Shown here piece by piece: positions 43,472-54,244 of a stretch of 64,000 nt of DNA (within the stretch, counting starts at the first letter, position 1; the number at the start of each line of letters is the position of its first letter). The position numbers were made by a program, and so were the translations under genes. The notes beneath the pieces were generated by a model that made no database searches, was not told the DNA's origin, and was given only the letters and a program-made list of their open reading frames with translations. Source of the stretch: Agapetus fuscipes (taxonomy: Eukaryota > Arthropoda > Insecta > Trichoptera > Glossosomatidae); contig OX637332.1 of the NCBI GenBank assembly GCA_951799405.1, forward strand, positions 17,613,001 to 17,677,000, written 5' to 3'.

Positions 43472-43617
43472 AATCCATAATTATATTACCCTTCGTCGTC
43501 GTCTTTCGTTTGGAGTTCGATTTTTAAATGATAAAAATCATCTACACCCGGGAATCGAACACGCGACCTCCCGGGCCGGAGGCAGCGACTTTGCCAATTG
43601 CGCTAGGCCGTGATTCT
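43472..43617 (-). mobile_element. tRNA-derived SINE S3, copy 1
   Basis: Minus strand: box A region CCTAGCGCAATTGGCAAAGT, box B GTGTTCGATTCCC, then GATTTTTATCA, AAATCGAACTCCAAACGAAA, GACGACGACGAAGGGTAATA and the TAATTATGGA end. The stems do not form a cloverleaf. The 3' 60 bp is shared with 27190-27250 and 49250-49307. Confidence 0.75.
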
Positions 43618-43711
43618 GCAATACGTAAAAAAAAAAACTTATAAAGTGTTAATTAGCTCGGACACAAACCTAATTTCTAAGCCTGTTAGCTAACTTTCAT
43701 AATAAAACAAT

Positions 43712-43800
43712 ATAGAGGCGCTATCCTATTTTCAAACAACTATTTTAAAAATTATGTACACAAATTATAACATAGAGGCGCTATCCTACTTTTAAACAAA
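43712..43800 (+). repeat. Direct repeat, 60 bp period
   Basis: ATAGAGGCGCTATCCTA then TTTTCAAACAA at 43712, and again at 43772 with one or two changes. Confidence 0.85.
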
Positions 43801-43904
43801 TAATATTAATTAATTAAACAAAATTTTAACAAAAATAATAATATAATAATGTATTTTTTGACAGGAAAAATAAACTGAAGAATACACGTTCAAAACATAA
43901 GAAT

Positions 43905-44095
43905 CTCAAATAAGTTGCAAAGATACATATTACACGCATTCCCACAAGCAGACACGTGTAAGCTCGCGCTTACACATGCTGCATGTGGACTAACAACATA
44001 AAAACCCTACCCTCAGAGGTGAAATTTTCAAAATGAACAATTTTATACAGTATGGATAATCAGCCTCATACCAACCTATAAGTCAAGGAAATTAT
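43905..44095 (-). repeat. Family A with internal deletions
   Basis: AAATAAGTTGCAAAGATACA to CAACCTATAAGTCAAGGAA; the AACATAAGCCCTGCAACTC part is missing. Confidence 0.9.
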
Positions 44096-44109
44096 TTTGT
44101 TTAATTCAA

Positions 44110-44432
44110 TTTAATATTTAATCTAAGTTGCAAAGATCAAGTACATCTGAGATTTATATTTAATGCATTCCCACAAACAGACGTATAATCTTCGCGCTCA
44201 CACGTGCTGCATGTGTACTTACAACATGAAACTGCTATCACAAAATAATGATCATAAGCCCTGCAACTCACAACAAATGCATACCCACGTTCGTGTTCAC
44301 AAATGCTGCATGTGTACTTACAAATTTAAATTCAAACCTCAAATGAACATAAACCTGACTCTCATGGTGACCTTCACTGAAACAGGGGTGACATTGGCAA
44401 AGTGAACCATTTTATACGGTACGGGTGGTATT
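44110..44432 (-). repeat. Two partial family A copies
   Basis: 44110-44270 is a 3' part ending CATAAGCCCTGCAACTC. 44272-44432 is a second copy from ATGCATACCCACGTTCG to CGGTACGGGTGG. Confidence 0.85.
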
Positions 44433-44489
44433 TGATCGTAATTTCGTTTCATGTTACATATTTTATTTTATTGTAGGCTTACTATCTTA

Positions 44490-44612
44490 CAATCTAATAG
44501 ATTAAGTTCGCGCTTACAAATTAAAATCTTAACCTCAAATGAACATACCTACACCCTGCAACTTTTGCTGACATTCCCTGGAACAGGGCTGGCATTGACA
44601 AACTGAACCATC
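44490..44612 (-). repeat. Family A middle fragment
   Basis: TAAGTTCGCGCTTACAAATT to GACAAACTGAACCATCC. Confidence 0.8.
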
Positions 44613-44751
44613 CCGGAACGACGTCGACGGGACATAATAAAGTGTTTATAAATCTAATTGGGCGAACGAAATGCAAAGTGTAAAATGTAACCGGTTGAAG
44701 ATTTGTGAAGAACAACTTACCTATGCATTATTATTTTCGACAATTGCATGG

Positions 44752-44825
44752 TGCAGTTCGTGGCCGAGCGGATTACGTACCTGCTTCTCATCCGCGCGAC
44801 GCGGGTTCGATACCGGTGGACATCA
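44752..44825 (+). repeat. tRNA-like SINE head
   Basis: GTTCGTGGCCGAGCGGATTA (box A, Ser/Leu-like) and CGCGGGTTCGATACC (box B), but only about 30 bp apart and without pairing acceptor arms. A T-rich tail follows. Not a functional tRNA. Confidence 0.6.
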
Positions 44826-44996
44826 ACTTTTTATTATTTTTTTACATATAATTTTAAAAATGTTTTGAAATATATTTTTTTATAATAAAATAAAAAAGAA
44901 TATAAAAAAACCTTTAAACTAAGTCAACATGAAAGAAAAAAAAACCCTTAATTGTATTACCCTACGGCCTCTGTAATTAATTAAAAAAAATTGTGC

Positions 44997-45245
44997 TCCT
45001 TGACTGATAGGGTAGTATGAGGCTGGCCCCCCGTGTTGTAAAAAAATGTTCACTTTTGCCCATGCCATCCAGTTTCAGGAAAAGGCGACAGGAGTTGCAA
45101 GGTTTATGTTTATGTGAGGGTTTTTAATTGTTATTTGTATGCACACATGCAGAATGATTAGGCGCGAACCCACATGTTTGTGAGCATGCATTTAATATGA
45201 GCCTTAAATGTTAATATATCTTTGCAGCTTAGATTATAGATTATA
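44997..45245 (+). repeat. Family A, full length, second subfamily
   Basis: TCCTTGACTGATAGGGTAGT start, GGAGTTGCAAGGTTTATG, GTATGCACACATGCAGAAT, and the GCAGCTTAGATTATAGATTA end. Confidence 0.95.
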
Positions 45246-45343
45246 AACGTGGTCGTCAATCCCGAAGTTCCCGTATGCTCGGACGTGAGGAGTGTTGGAA
45301 AAACATTATAAATGCCTATTTTCGTACCTATTCAAGAGACTTA

Positions 45344-45668
45344 GTCCGGTCGATAGCTCAGGTGGTAGAGTGCTTGCATTCCATGCCGAAAGCTCGGGTT
45401 CAAATCCCACCGAAGGTGTCAGAAATGATTTTCCGTTTCGGTGTTTATTTCAAACCCCAATATGAAATACCGGCAAGGTTTACTCAGCCTTCACAAGAAA
45501 TGAGTACCAGCACTCTCGGGAGCTGGGAAACCCCCACTTCAACTGAAGTGGTTGGCGTAAGGCCGGCCCCCTTACCTGTAAAAATAAATAGGTTCAACTC
45601 GCCACATGCGACCCCTTCGGGGATAACGCGGCAAGAAGTTACACTATATGTGTAGCTTAGTTGCGTTT
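45344..45668 (+). mobile_element. S1 SINE, best-preserved copy
   Basis: Head GTCCGGTCGATAGCTCAGGT, box B GGTTCAAATCCC, GGTGTCAGAAATGATTTTCC, CAAGAAATGAGTACCAGC, GGTTCAACTCGCCACATGCG, 3' end TAGCTTAGTTGCGTTT. Two frames are open through it by chance. It directly abuts the RTE-like LINE fragment on its right. Confidence 0.95.
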
Positions 45669-45985
45669 ATGTGACAGTTAAGGTACAAAATAATGTGATG
45701 AGATGGTTTGGGCATGTGGGAAGAATGAATGATGATAGACTGACAAAGTATGTATACTGAGGTAGTGTGAAAGGAAAAAGAGGTAAGGAACGACCGAGAA
45801 AAGTATGGAGCGATCAGATTGTGGAGATTGTGAAAGAATGCGATGTAAAAAGCGAGCGTAAAAGAAGAAAATGCATGAAAAAGGTGATGGATATGAATGA
45901 ATTGAAAGAAGTATGTAAGGATAGGAAAAAATGGAGGTAGCTCTGCAGAGGCTCTGGCCACCCCTAGCGGAATGGCGACAGAGTA
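45669..45985 (+). mobile_element. RTE-like LINE C-terminal fragment
   Basis: Reads VMRWFGHVGRMNDDRLTKYV, stop, GSVKGKRGKERPRKVWSDQI, KRRKCMKKVMDMNELKEVC, KDRKKWR and a stop. Same family as 56440-57012. The tail has ACAGTTACAGT, like the ACAGT tail at 21533-21551. Confidence 0.85.
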
Positions 45986-46319
45986 ACAGTTACAGTATGA
46001 AAGAAGAAACGCAAGAAGAAAGCAAAAATGTAAACAATAAAAGTAGAAAGGTTGAATGATGAAAATGTGAAAGAGAAGTATGTATCAGAACTCCACAAAA
46101 TTTGAAATGAAAATTAACATGAGAAGAATGAGAATAAATATGATTTTGAAATTATGTTGAAAGATCTGAAAGAAAGAATGATTGAATGAATGAATGTCAG
46201 ATAAATTTATGTTATAAAAGACTCACAAATCTAAATTTTATTTTACAAAAATTGCATTTAAAATTTTACATGTTTTAAAATGTATAACAAATTTTAACGC
46301 AATAAAACCATGTGCAATA

Positions 46320-46378
46320 AACACAATGCAAAATGTTAAGGGGTTGGGCTGCGTAGCAGCCAGGGGCAACGCCCCTCG
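46320..46378 (+). mobile_element. Helitron-like 3' end, isolated
   Basis: AATGTTAAGGGGTTGGGCTG, hairpin GGCTGC/GCAGCC, hairpin GGGGC/GCCCC, then CTCG (variant of CTAG) followed by TT. Complement of the ends at 25660 and 47287. Confidence 0.45.
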
Positions 46379-46461
46379 TTATAATGTATTGTAGTGGCAA
46401 ATAACCTCTTTATTTTGTTGATTGTGTAAAAAATGAAAACGACTTTATTTTAGATTAGGGC

Positions 46462-46568
46462 GAGTATATATATTAAATTCTACGATCGGTTACCAAACAA
46501 CCCGTTTGCATCTTCAGGTGGCCATGCAAACGGGTTTTTCATGAAACCGGTCGTGGAATTATATATAA
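46462..46568. repeat. Imperfect hairpin
   Basis: ATTCTACGATCGGTTACCAA through CCCGTTTGCAT pairs with ATGCAAACGGGTTTTT through ACCGGTCGTGGAAT, across a loop CTTCAGGTGGCC. Confidence 0.85.
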
Positions 46569-46572
46569 AAAA

Positions 46573-46712
46573 AAAAACGCAACTAAGCTACACGTATAGT
46601 GTAACTTCTTGCCGCGTTATCCCCGAAGGTGTCCCGCATGTGGCGAGTTGAACCTATTTATTTTTACAGGTAAGGGGGCCGGCCTTGCGCCAACCACTTC
46701 AGTTAACTCGCC
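46573..46712 (-). repeat. S1 SINE 3' part
   Basis: AACGCAACTAAGCTACACGT through CCAACCACTTCAGTT. 5' truncated. Confidence 0.9.
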
Positions 46713-46919
46713 GTAATCTCAAACAAAGTCGTTTTTATTTTTTAACCTCAATGTTTATCCGGTTCAATCTAAACAAAAGTTTTAGTAAGCACTTTTGACA
46801 TAGTACATATTTAGTAGCTTCTATACTAATCTGTAGTCTAGTGACAATCCTTTGGACTTCATCAAAAGGTCATGGATCCGACTATAGACGAAGTACAAAA
46901 AAAATAGTTGCTTTCAAAT

Positions 46920-47170
46920 ATCGACTGCTCCAAGGAAGAAGGAAGTAACTCCGAAATTTAGGTTTTTGACTTATTTCCATGTCTGAAGGTAACAAATCAT
47001 TATCTTTATTCCAAGATGACAGCCGTGTCTCTATCTCTTTTAAATTCGTTAGTAAATTTATTTAAAAAAAAAGTTTAGCCATTGTTCTCCATGGAATAAA
47101 TAATATTCAATTGGCTTTGCTGCAAGACTATCTTTTTTGACTTAGTGCTGTCTTCCTTGGAGCAGTCGAT
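46920..47170. repeat. Inverted repeat with ~22 bp arms
   Basis: TATCGACTGCTCCAAGGAAG at 46920 and its complement CTTCCTTGGAGCAGTCGATA ending near 47170. No coding content between. Confidence 0.8.
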
Positions 47171-47286
47171 ATGCTCTTCAAATATGTTTCAAAATTTCAT
47201 TCGACCTTACCAAAGCCCGGTCACCTAAGATAAGAGTCAACCGACTGACCATAAGTTTGTTATATAAAATCTGCGAATAAAATCAA

Positions 47287-47430
47287 CTAGGGGCGTTGCC
47301 CCTGGCTGCTACGCAGCCCAACCCCTTAACATTTGGTGAATGTGTATATTGCGCATAGTTTCCTCGCGTTAAAATTCAGAAAACATGTAAAATAAAAACA
47401 TGCCGCCTTTGAAAAAGAAAATCGACTTTA
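47287..47430 (-). mobile_element. Helitron-like 3' end beside the second A array
   Basis: Near-identical to 25660-25800, including CTAG (47287-47290) and both hairpins. Confidence 0.45.
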
Positions 47431-47454
47431 CTTTATACTAATCGAAATCGAAAT

Positions 47455-48985
47455 ACTTTAAAAAATGGTTCACTTTGCAGATTTCAGCTGTGTTTCAGGG
47501 GAGGTTGGCAAGAGTTGCAGGGCTTATGTTCATTAGAGAATGGGTTTTTATGTTGTAAGTCCACATGGGCCATTTGTAAGCGCGAATTTTTACCTGTCTG
47601 CTTGTGGGAATGCATTTAATATGAATCTCAAATGGTATGTATCATTGCAACTTAGATTATAGAACTAAACAAAATAATTTCCTTGACTTATAGGTTAGTA
47701 TGTGGCTGACCACCCATACTGTAAGTAATGGTTCACCATCTAAATCTAATTCTAAATCTAAATCTAAGCTGCAAAGATATGTATCATTTGAGATTCATAT
47801 TAAATGCATTCCCATAAGCAGACATGCATAATTTCGCGCTTACACATGCCGCATGTGGACCTACAATATAAAGAACCCAATCTCAAATGAACATAAGCCC
47901 TGCAACTCTTGCCGACCTTCCCTGAAGCAGGGGTGACATTGGCAAAGTGAACCATTTTTTACAGTATGGGTGGTCAGTCGCATACCAACCTATCAGTCAA
48001 AGAGTGCAAATTTTATCTCTGTGTGAGGAAAAGTCGGCAAGAGTTGCAGAGCTTATGTTCATTTGAGATTAGGTTTTTATGTTATAAGTCCACATGGGGC
48101 ATTTGTAAGCGCGAACTTATACCTGTCTGCTTGTGAGAATGCATTTAATATTAATCTCAAATGGTATGTATCTTTGCAACTTAGATTATTGAACTAAACA
48201 AAATAATTTCCTTGATTAAAATGTTAGTATGTGGCTTACCACCCATACTGTAAGCAATGGTTCATCATGCAAATTTTATCTCTGTTTGAGGAAAAGTCGG
48301 CAAGAGTTGCAGGGCTTATGTTCATTTGAGATTAGTTTTTTTTATTTTGAGAGTCCACATGGGGCATTTGGAAGCGCGAACTTGTACCTGTCTGCTTGTG
48401 GGAATGCATTTAATATGAATCTCAAATGCTTTGTATCTTTGCAACTTAGATTATTGAACTAAACAAAATAATTTCCTTGATTAAAATGTTAGTATGTGGC
48501 TTACCACCCATACTGTAAGCAATGGTTCATCATGCAAATTTTATCTCTGTTTGAGGAAAAGTCGTCAAGAGCTGCAGGGCTTATGTTCATTTGAGATTAG
48601 GTTTTTATGTTGTAAGTCCACATGGGCCATTTGTAAGCGCGAACTTGTACCTGTCTGCGTGTAGGAATGCATTTAATATGAATCTCAAATGGGATGTATC
48701 TTTACAACTAAGATTATGTAAGGAAATACACAAAATAATTTCGTTGACTTATAGGTTGGTATGAGGCTGACCACCATACTTAAAAAAATGGTTTACTATG
48801 CAAATTTCACCTTTGTTTCAGGGAAGGTTGGCAAGAGTTGCAGGGCTTATGTTCATTTGGAATGGGTTGTTATGTTGTAAGTACACATGCAGCATATGTA
48901 AGCGCGAACTTATACATGTCTGCTTGTAAGAATGCATGTAATATGAATCTCAAATGTTTTATATCTTTGCAACTTAGATTACAGA
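47455..48985 (+). repeat. Second direct array of family A copies
   Basis: Plus copies at 47455-47670, 47685-47746 with 48004-48195 (one copy split by an insertion), 48215-48460, 48470-48720 and 48740-48985. They carry the same ATGCAAATTTTATCTCTGTT variant as the 25.8-26.9 kb array. Confidence 0.9.
47747..48003 (-). repeat. Family A inserted into another family A
   Basis: Splits the word GGTTCACCAT|GCAAATTTT of the array variant. It starts with an ATCTAAATCTAATTC-type tail and ends CTATCAGTCAAAGA, so both ends of A are defined by the break points. Confidence 0.95.
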
Positions 48986-49307
48986 TTTAAATCCATTTTT
49001 ATTTTGTGTATTTTTTTTTTAATTTGCATATAATAAAAGAAAATATAAAAAAAACTTTCACGTTTTGCCGCTAGATGTCAATTTATTTCCATACATTTTC
49101 AGTATGAAGAAACAGGTTTATTGAAAGAAGTTTTCATACATTTTTAAACACAAACGCGAAAGCTCGCAGCATTGCAGCATATATACAAAAATTAATTTTC
49201 CATAGATCAGGGATGTGTTTCCTCTGTTGTGATGGCATTAATTTTGAAAATCGAAAATGTAAGCGAACGACGACGGTCTGGAGTAATATAATAAAGGATA
49301 GTAAACT
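48986..49307 (+). repeat. Right flank of the second duplicated segment
   Basis: AATTTGCATATAATAAAAGA to GGAGTAATATAATAAAGGAT, homologous to 26971-27250 with a much shorter poly(T). Confidence 0.85.
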
Positions 49308-50040
49308 TTTAAAATAAATCTTCGGTGTTTTTTTTTTTACTTTAAGTTAACCCATAAAATATACAAATATTATAAAATATCGCAAACAGCAAACGTATTC
49401 ACACCTTTAATTCGACACGTATACTTTATTGAATGAGTCTTTGTCAATTTCCTTTTATGCGTAATGGTGAAAGACTGTAAGTCATAGGTACATGCGGAAA
49501 GCTTATTTTGAATCCGTGTGTATTTTGTGTGGTCTTTGTAAGTATACTTTCAACTTTATAGGTCACTTTACGTGAGAAAGCAAAAATATATAATATTATA
49601 TACAAATTACTATAAAAAAACTTTATTTAATTAATCAGTGTTTTTTTTACACTTTAAAAGTATGGATTACTTCTTGGTCGTCAGACCATTAACAGATTTT
49701 TGTAGGAAACTTACATAACAACATTAAAATAAATTACTGATGATGAAATAAGGATTGAAAACGTTTTTAATTAAAAGAATTATCTTGAAAGTCATTTGTA
49801 AAATAAACAATAATTTTTCACAGTGTTGAACAAACCATGGAAAATAAAAATAGTTCAACGCATAACTTTTTATCGATATAATTAATATTAAACAAAGCGT
49901 TCTACATGCATTTGAGTGTCATTAAACAACGCTTAAATGTTGGAAGTTATTTTTGTAAAATTGGAAAATAAATGTTCCTTAACTATTTGAAAAGTAAGAC
50001 TTAAACTTACAAAATGAAATACCAAATTTGCAACTCGAGG
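49308..50040. other. Unique AT-rich sequence
   Basis: No repeat family recognised, unusual for this half of the window. Confidence 0.4.
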
Positions 50041-50217
50041 TGAAGAGCAGATCGAATATTTAACGTTTCATTGGCATTGCATCTGACGTCGTCAACGTCC
50101 CGAGTATAAAGCATTGCGCTCACTTCCATTACGAAGATCGGTAAATTGAATGAAAACTTAATCACTCACAAGGACTGCCTTTGAATTCTCAATACATTTT
50201 GGCTAACGCAAGCAAGG
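50041..50217 (+). promoter_or_regulatory. Possible TATA promoter and short leader exon
   Basis: GAGTATAAAGC (TATAAA at 50105-50110) follows a GC-richer stretch with CTGACGTCGTCAACGTCC. About 110 bp on, AGCAAG|GTGAAT at 50217 fits a splice donor. No downstream coding exon was identified, so this is speculative. Confidence 0.15.
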
Positions 50218-50407
50218 TGAATTTAAATTTTCTAAGTTGTGTGAATTTATGGAGTGAAAATTATTTTTTAATTAAAATTAAAAGGAAATTTATGTGAATG
50301 TTTAAATACTACAAATCTTAGGGTAAAGAAGACGCGACGTGTCTTTTCCACGTCAAAGAGACACAAATAGTCAGAACAAGTTTTCGCTTATGATTGAAAT
50401 TTTTAAT

Positions 50408-50626
50408 AGGCCACCCATGCTGTAGAAAATGGTGCACTATGCCAATGTCACCCCTGTTTCAGGAAAGGACGGCAAGAGTTGCAGGGTGTATGTCCGTTTG
50501 AGATTTAGGTTTTATTATAGGTTCACATGCGGCATGTGCAAGTGCGAACTTGTACGTGCTTGCTTGTGATAGTGCATATCATGTGAATCCCCAATGTTAC
50601 ATACTCGTATCTTTGCAACTTGTCAA
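50408..50626 (+). repeat. Family A, 5' slightly truncated
   Basis: GGCCACCCATGCTGTAGAAA to TATCTTTGCAACTTG, then into the 5S-tRNA SINE. Confidence 0.9.
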
Positions 50627-50641
50627 CGACAATACCATGTT

Positions 50642-50693
50642 CGCGGATGCTACCTGGATGGGTGACCGCTCAGGTTCACCGCGTGTTGTTGGC
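50642..50693 (+). rRNA. 3' half of 5S rRNA as SINE head
   Basis: CGCGGATGCTACCTGGATGG, GTGACCGCTCAGGTTCACCG, CGTGTTGTTGGC. Same junction to the tRNA part (ATTTCTTGG) as at 42941. The 5' half is lost. Confidence 0.85.
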
Positions 50694-50965
50694 ATTTCTT
50701 GGACCGGTCCGCTGTCCAGTGGCTACACTTCGGGCTCGTAAATGGAAGGTTGTGGATTCGAATTCCGGCGGAGCACAAAAAATATACCATTTATATTTCC
50801 AAATGTGCTCTTCGCTGGGTTGAAAAATTCATAAACCTTTACCAAAGACCGGTCACTGAAAGGTCCATCCAACCTAACGACCAAGCTCGCAGAGGGCTCT
50901 TGAGGTGTGATACACACCAAAACAGCGCTCACCAAATAAATCATCCTAATATGATTATTATTATA
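50694..50965 (+). mobile_element. S2 SINE, tRNA part and body
   Basis: TCCGCTGTCCAGTGGCTACA (box A), GTGGATTCGAATTCC (box B), ACCGGTCACTGAAAGGTCCA, GCTCGCAGAGGGCTCTTGAG, ACCAAATAAATCATCCTAAT and a TTATTATATTAGATTAGATT tail. Internal deletion of the TTGCTTGAGAATTGG part. Confidence 0.95.
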
Positions 50966-51195
50966 TTAGATTAGATTCGATTAGAATGCACATGATGAGA
51001 CCTTTGTCGATGAATTAACAGTATAAGCTTGTTCCTTACATTAAAGATGGACTTAAGTTTTTTGATTTTATAATAGCTATTGCTAATTTACAACAAAATT
51101 TAGATAAAAAATCAAAATAAACAATAAATAACCTCAGGAAATTGTAACGCAACAAATTAAAGTAAGTACTAAAAACTATTAATATAATTAATTGA

Positions 51196-51530
51196 TGTGA
51201 AAACGCAACTAAGCTACACATATAGGGTAACTTCTTGCCGCGTTATCCCCGAAGGGGTCGCATGTGGCGAGTTGAACATTTTTATTTTTACAGGTAAGGG
51301 GGCCGGCCTTACGCCAACGACTTCAGTTGAAGTGGGGGTTTCCCAGGTCCCGAGAAAGCTGGTACTCATTTCTTGTGAAGGCTGAGTAAACCTTGCCGGT
51401 ATTATTATTTTGGGGTTTGAAATAAACACCGAAACGGGAAATCATTTCTGACACCCTCGCGCTCGGTGGGATTCGAACCCGAGCTCACGGCATGGAATGC
51501 AAGCACTCTACCAACTGAGCTATCGACCGG
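51196..51530 (-). mobile_element. S1 SINE, full length
   Basis: AACGCAACTAAGCTACACAT to CTGAGCTATCGACCGGTACT. Box B intact (GGTTCGAATCCC on the minus strand) and an 8 bp GCGCTCG-like insertion after the head. Confidence 0.95.
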
Positions 51531-52130
51531 TACTGATGGTACTGGTACTGACCGGTATTAATGTGCCTTCTTAATTTTTCTTTTAAATCCATCTATGCTT
51601 TTATTTTCTTTAATTTATTTTGTTATTGATTTGTAAATATCTAAACCTATATGTAACACGCCCCTATCATATTTTTTATCTTTAGCTTTAAGTTTTGCTT
51701 AAATTATCCTTATTTGGAGTTGTGATCTTTCATACTTTGTTTTTCTGTAGTCCATGATTTCCTATTGGGCATCGCCGACTTAGCGAACAACCCATTACTT
51801 ACTGTTCATTATTACAGTAGGCACGCCTGATCAACACGGGAATATTTTGCTTTCTATTTTTAAGTAAGTCTCTAAGGGCAAAGTTCAGTTTGCAGATCCT
51901 GATGTAATTATTTTTTTCCACAGCGTACCTACACTTTCATAGCTAGTTACTTACTTATTGACTGTATTGCTGTACACTCAACCTCTATCTGTAAATACGA
52001 GTACCATCTCATAATAATATTCCTTGCATTTATACAACTAAACTTACCTAGGCTCGTAATCAGAAAGTAATGGGTTCGATTTTCAGCGGATCATAAATAA
52101 CGTTGCATAAAAAAATATTACGATGAAGGA
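51531..52130. other. Unassigned sequence with a tRNA-like scrap
   Basis: Only a weak box B-like AATGGGTTCGATTTTC at 52068 preceded by GGCTCGTAATCAGAAAG. Otherwise nothing recognised. Confidence 0.35.
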
Positions 52131-52131
52131 G

Positions 52132-52385
52132 TAATCTACAATCTAAGTTGCAAAGATATATTTATCCATATTTTTAAATATTTTATACTAAAAATTATAC
52201 AAAAAACTTGCAAAGAATATATAACATTTGAGATTCATATTGAATGCATTCCTATGAGCAGACACGTATAAGTTTGCGCTTACACATGCTGCATGTGAGC
52301 CTACAATATAAAAACCCAAATCTCAAATAAACATAAGCACTCCTACTCTTTTTGACATTCCCTGAAACCAGTGACAAAGTTTATA
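52132..52385 (-). repeat. Family A with a 3' end duplication
   Basis: TCTACAATCTAAGTTGCAAA, then a 60 bp AT-rich insert, then AACTTGCAAAGAATATATAA and the rest to CCCTGAAACCAGTGACAAAG. Confidence 0.85.
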
Positions 52386-52714
52386 CATTTTTTTTGTTGT
52401 TATGTAATATTATTATCAGTTAAATATTGTTATTACGAAAGTTTAGCGCTGCGTTTTGTAAATAATACTGTGAATATTAATAATTCAAATTGCACCGAGC
52501 ATCACGCTATGGTATTTGCAAATGTCGGAAATAAATATTTGGAGGACAGTAAAAATTGATTTTTTACACAGTTAAGTGGTCTTTTTAAGGTCAAAATAAA
52601 GAAAATATACCATTTGTTGACCTATAATGCACTTTTGTATTCACTTTTTTTTACTGATAGGTTGATATTACACTGTAGGATAATTATTTTCAGGAGCGAA
52701 CTTTTATGCGTCGT

Positions 52715-52835
52715 CAGGTATATGATGATGATAGATGAGCTTGAGTGAGACTCTTGACCGACAATTTAGCTCACAGAGGGCTCCTGAGACGAGATTTCAC
52801 AAGAGAACAGCATATATTAAGCAATTCATTGGCTT
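52715..52835 (+). repeat. S2 SINE 3' fragment, diverged
   Basis: CTCACAGAGGGCTCCTGAGA CGAGATTTCACA, then AGCATATATTAAGCAATTCA. Confidence 0.6.
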
Positions 52836-52842
52836 ATCCTTA

Positions 52843-52995
52843 ATTATAATACCCTACGCGGTCGTTAATCGCTTAGAGTTCGATTTTTGAATAATTAAAA
52901 AAAAACTCTCCCGGGGATTGAACACGAGACCTACCGGGTCGCTGGGCCTCCGGAGCTGCGCTTTAGCCGACTAAGCCATTGCGCTTCTCCGGGGA
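52843..52995 (-). mobile_element. tRNA-derived SINE S3, copy 2
   Basis: Minus strand: AGCGCAATGGCTTAGTCGGC (box A), CGTGTTCAATCCCCGG (box B), CAAAAATCGAACTCTAAGCG, then GTAGGGTATTATAATTAAGG. Confidence 0.75.
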
Positions 52996-53134
52996 GGTGA
53001 GAATATAACATGTTTATAAACTGTTACACTACATGTAAATAAGCACGGACACGCACCCTTTTGAAAATTAGAAAGGGGCTTTATTGTGAGTGACAACATA
53101 ACAGTTCTAAACATTATGTATGACTATTTTCGCG

Positions 53135-53225
53135 CTCTTATGGAAGACGGGCGTAGATCACTGGCTAAGACGCTTGGTTACGGATGCGGAGGTTACGAGT
53201 TCGAATCACTGTTTTATTATTTCAG
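53135..53225 (+). repeat. tRNA-like SINE head
   Basis: GTAGATCACTGGCTAAGACG then GTTACGAGTTCGAATCACTG. It ends at the poly(T) that is the complement of the neighbouring LINE's poly(A) tail, so that LINE probably inserted here. Confidence 0.55.
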
Positions 53226-54239
53226 TTTTTTTTTTTTTGTGCACAACAGGTATCCTCACAGCTATCAACACGCTGCGCGCTGGGAGGAACTCTTTAATTA
53301 AATTTTTAAATGTTAATAAATTACACTCAAAAATGTCTATATTAGACTTATTTAAGAGCTTTATACTCCGAGTCACAGGGTGTTGCGCCACGACATCAGT
53401 ACGGCTTTTCGATACATGAAATAGATCGTGTCCTCGCCCTCGGGTGTGGTCGTCAGGCACATACAACCTGTAGCCCTCCAACAGGGTGGGACTACCAATT
53501 AAGCCATTGATGACCTTATGAGTGAGCACCATAAGGGACCTGTTGCGCCTTGTTTCCAGGCTTCTAAATCCAGTCCCCCAAAGTTCTTTCTCATGATACA
53601 TGAATTGTGGATAACTTCCACTCCGACTCATGAGGAGATACCTGAGAAACTTTTTTTGGACTTGTTCTATCATATGTATCTATGTACTTCCGCTGGTAAG
53701 GAGTCCAACCTTCGACAGCGTACTCTAATTTGGATCGTACAACGCAGCTAAAAACGTCAACCATCGCTCTGGGCTCAGAGAGTTGTTTGCTCACTCTGAT
53801 TACTAATCCCAGCAGCTGGTAGCACTTAGTCATCAGCTGCGTTATATGATCAGAAAACTTAAGTCCAGGATCAAACACAACTCCCAGATCCCGCATTGAT
53901 TTCACACGAGATAGTAATTGCCCATCAATACTGTTCTCATGCAAGATGGGTCTGAAAGATTTTGTGAACGACATTGAGACACAGTTCTTTGAGTTAAAGA
54001 AGAGCTTGTTTTTCTCAGCCCAAGCTGCTAATGCATCTAAATCATCTTGTAGATTTATGCAGTCGTGAATATCTACGACTTTTATGTAAACCTTCAAATC
54101 GTCTGCACAAAGAAGACAAGAACTGTACTTAATGATATCTACCAAATTATTAATGAATATAAGAAAGGCCAATGAACCAAAATTTGATCATGGAGGAACG
54201 CCGGAAAATGGCTGAAAGGTATTAGAGGTAAAGTCATTT
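53226..54239 (-). mobile_element. Jockey-like LINE, 3' portion (split copy)
   Basis: Minus strand from 54239: INDFTSNTFQPFSGVPP, stop, SNFGSLAFLIFINNLVD (palm motif B and following), SSCLLCADDLKVYIKVVD (catalytic ADD box), MRDLGVVFDPGLKFSDHITQ, LEYAVEGWTPYQ. After a frameshift at about 53600-53670 it goes on with EQVQKKFLRYLLMSR and LETRRNRSLMVLTHKVINGL. The 3' end is a poly(A) at 53226-53238. The upstream half lies at 55257-56175. One stop and one or more frameshifts make it inactive. Confidence 0.85.
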
Positions 54240-54244
54240 ATCTC

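Noticed and set aside
43540..43617. Possible functional tRNA genes at 43.5, 44.75, 52.9, 53.15 and 23.57 kb
   Set aside because: Box A and B are present but acceptor and T arms do not pair, spacing is off, and several share a SINE 3' tail.
45275..45655. 126-codon frame, and similar frames at 2528-2821, 51214-51429 and 14858-15211
   Set aside because: They translate the S1 SINE; the shared protein strings follow from the repeat.
45644..45961. Minus-strand 105-codon frame
   Set aside because: Antisense of the RTE-like fragment at 45669-45985.
50699..50974. 91-codon frame and its relatives at 62189-62386 and 42811-43005
   Set aside because: They are readings through S2 SINE copies.
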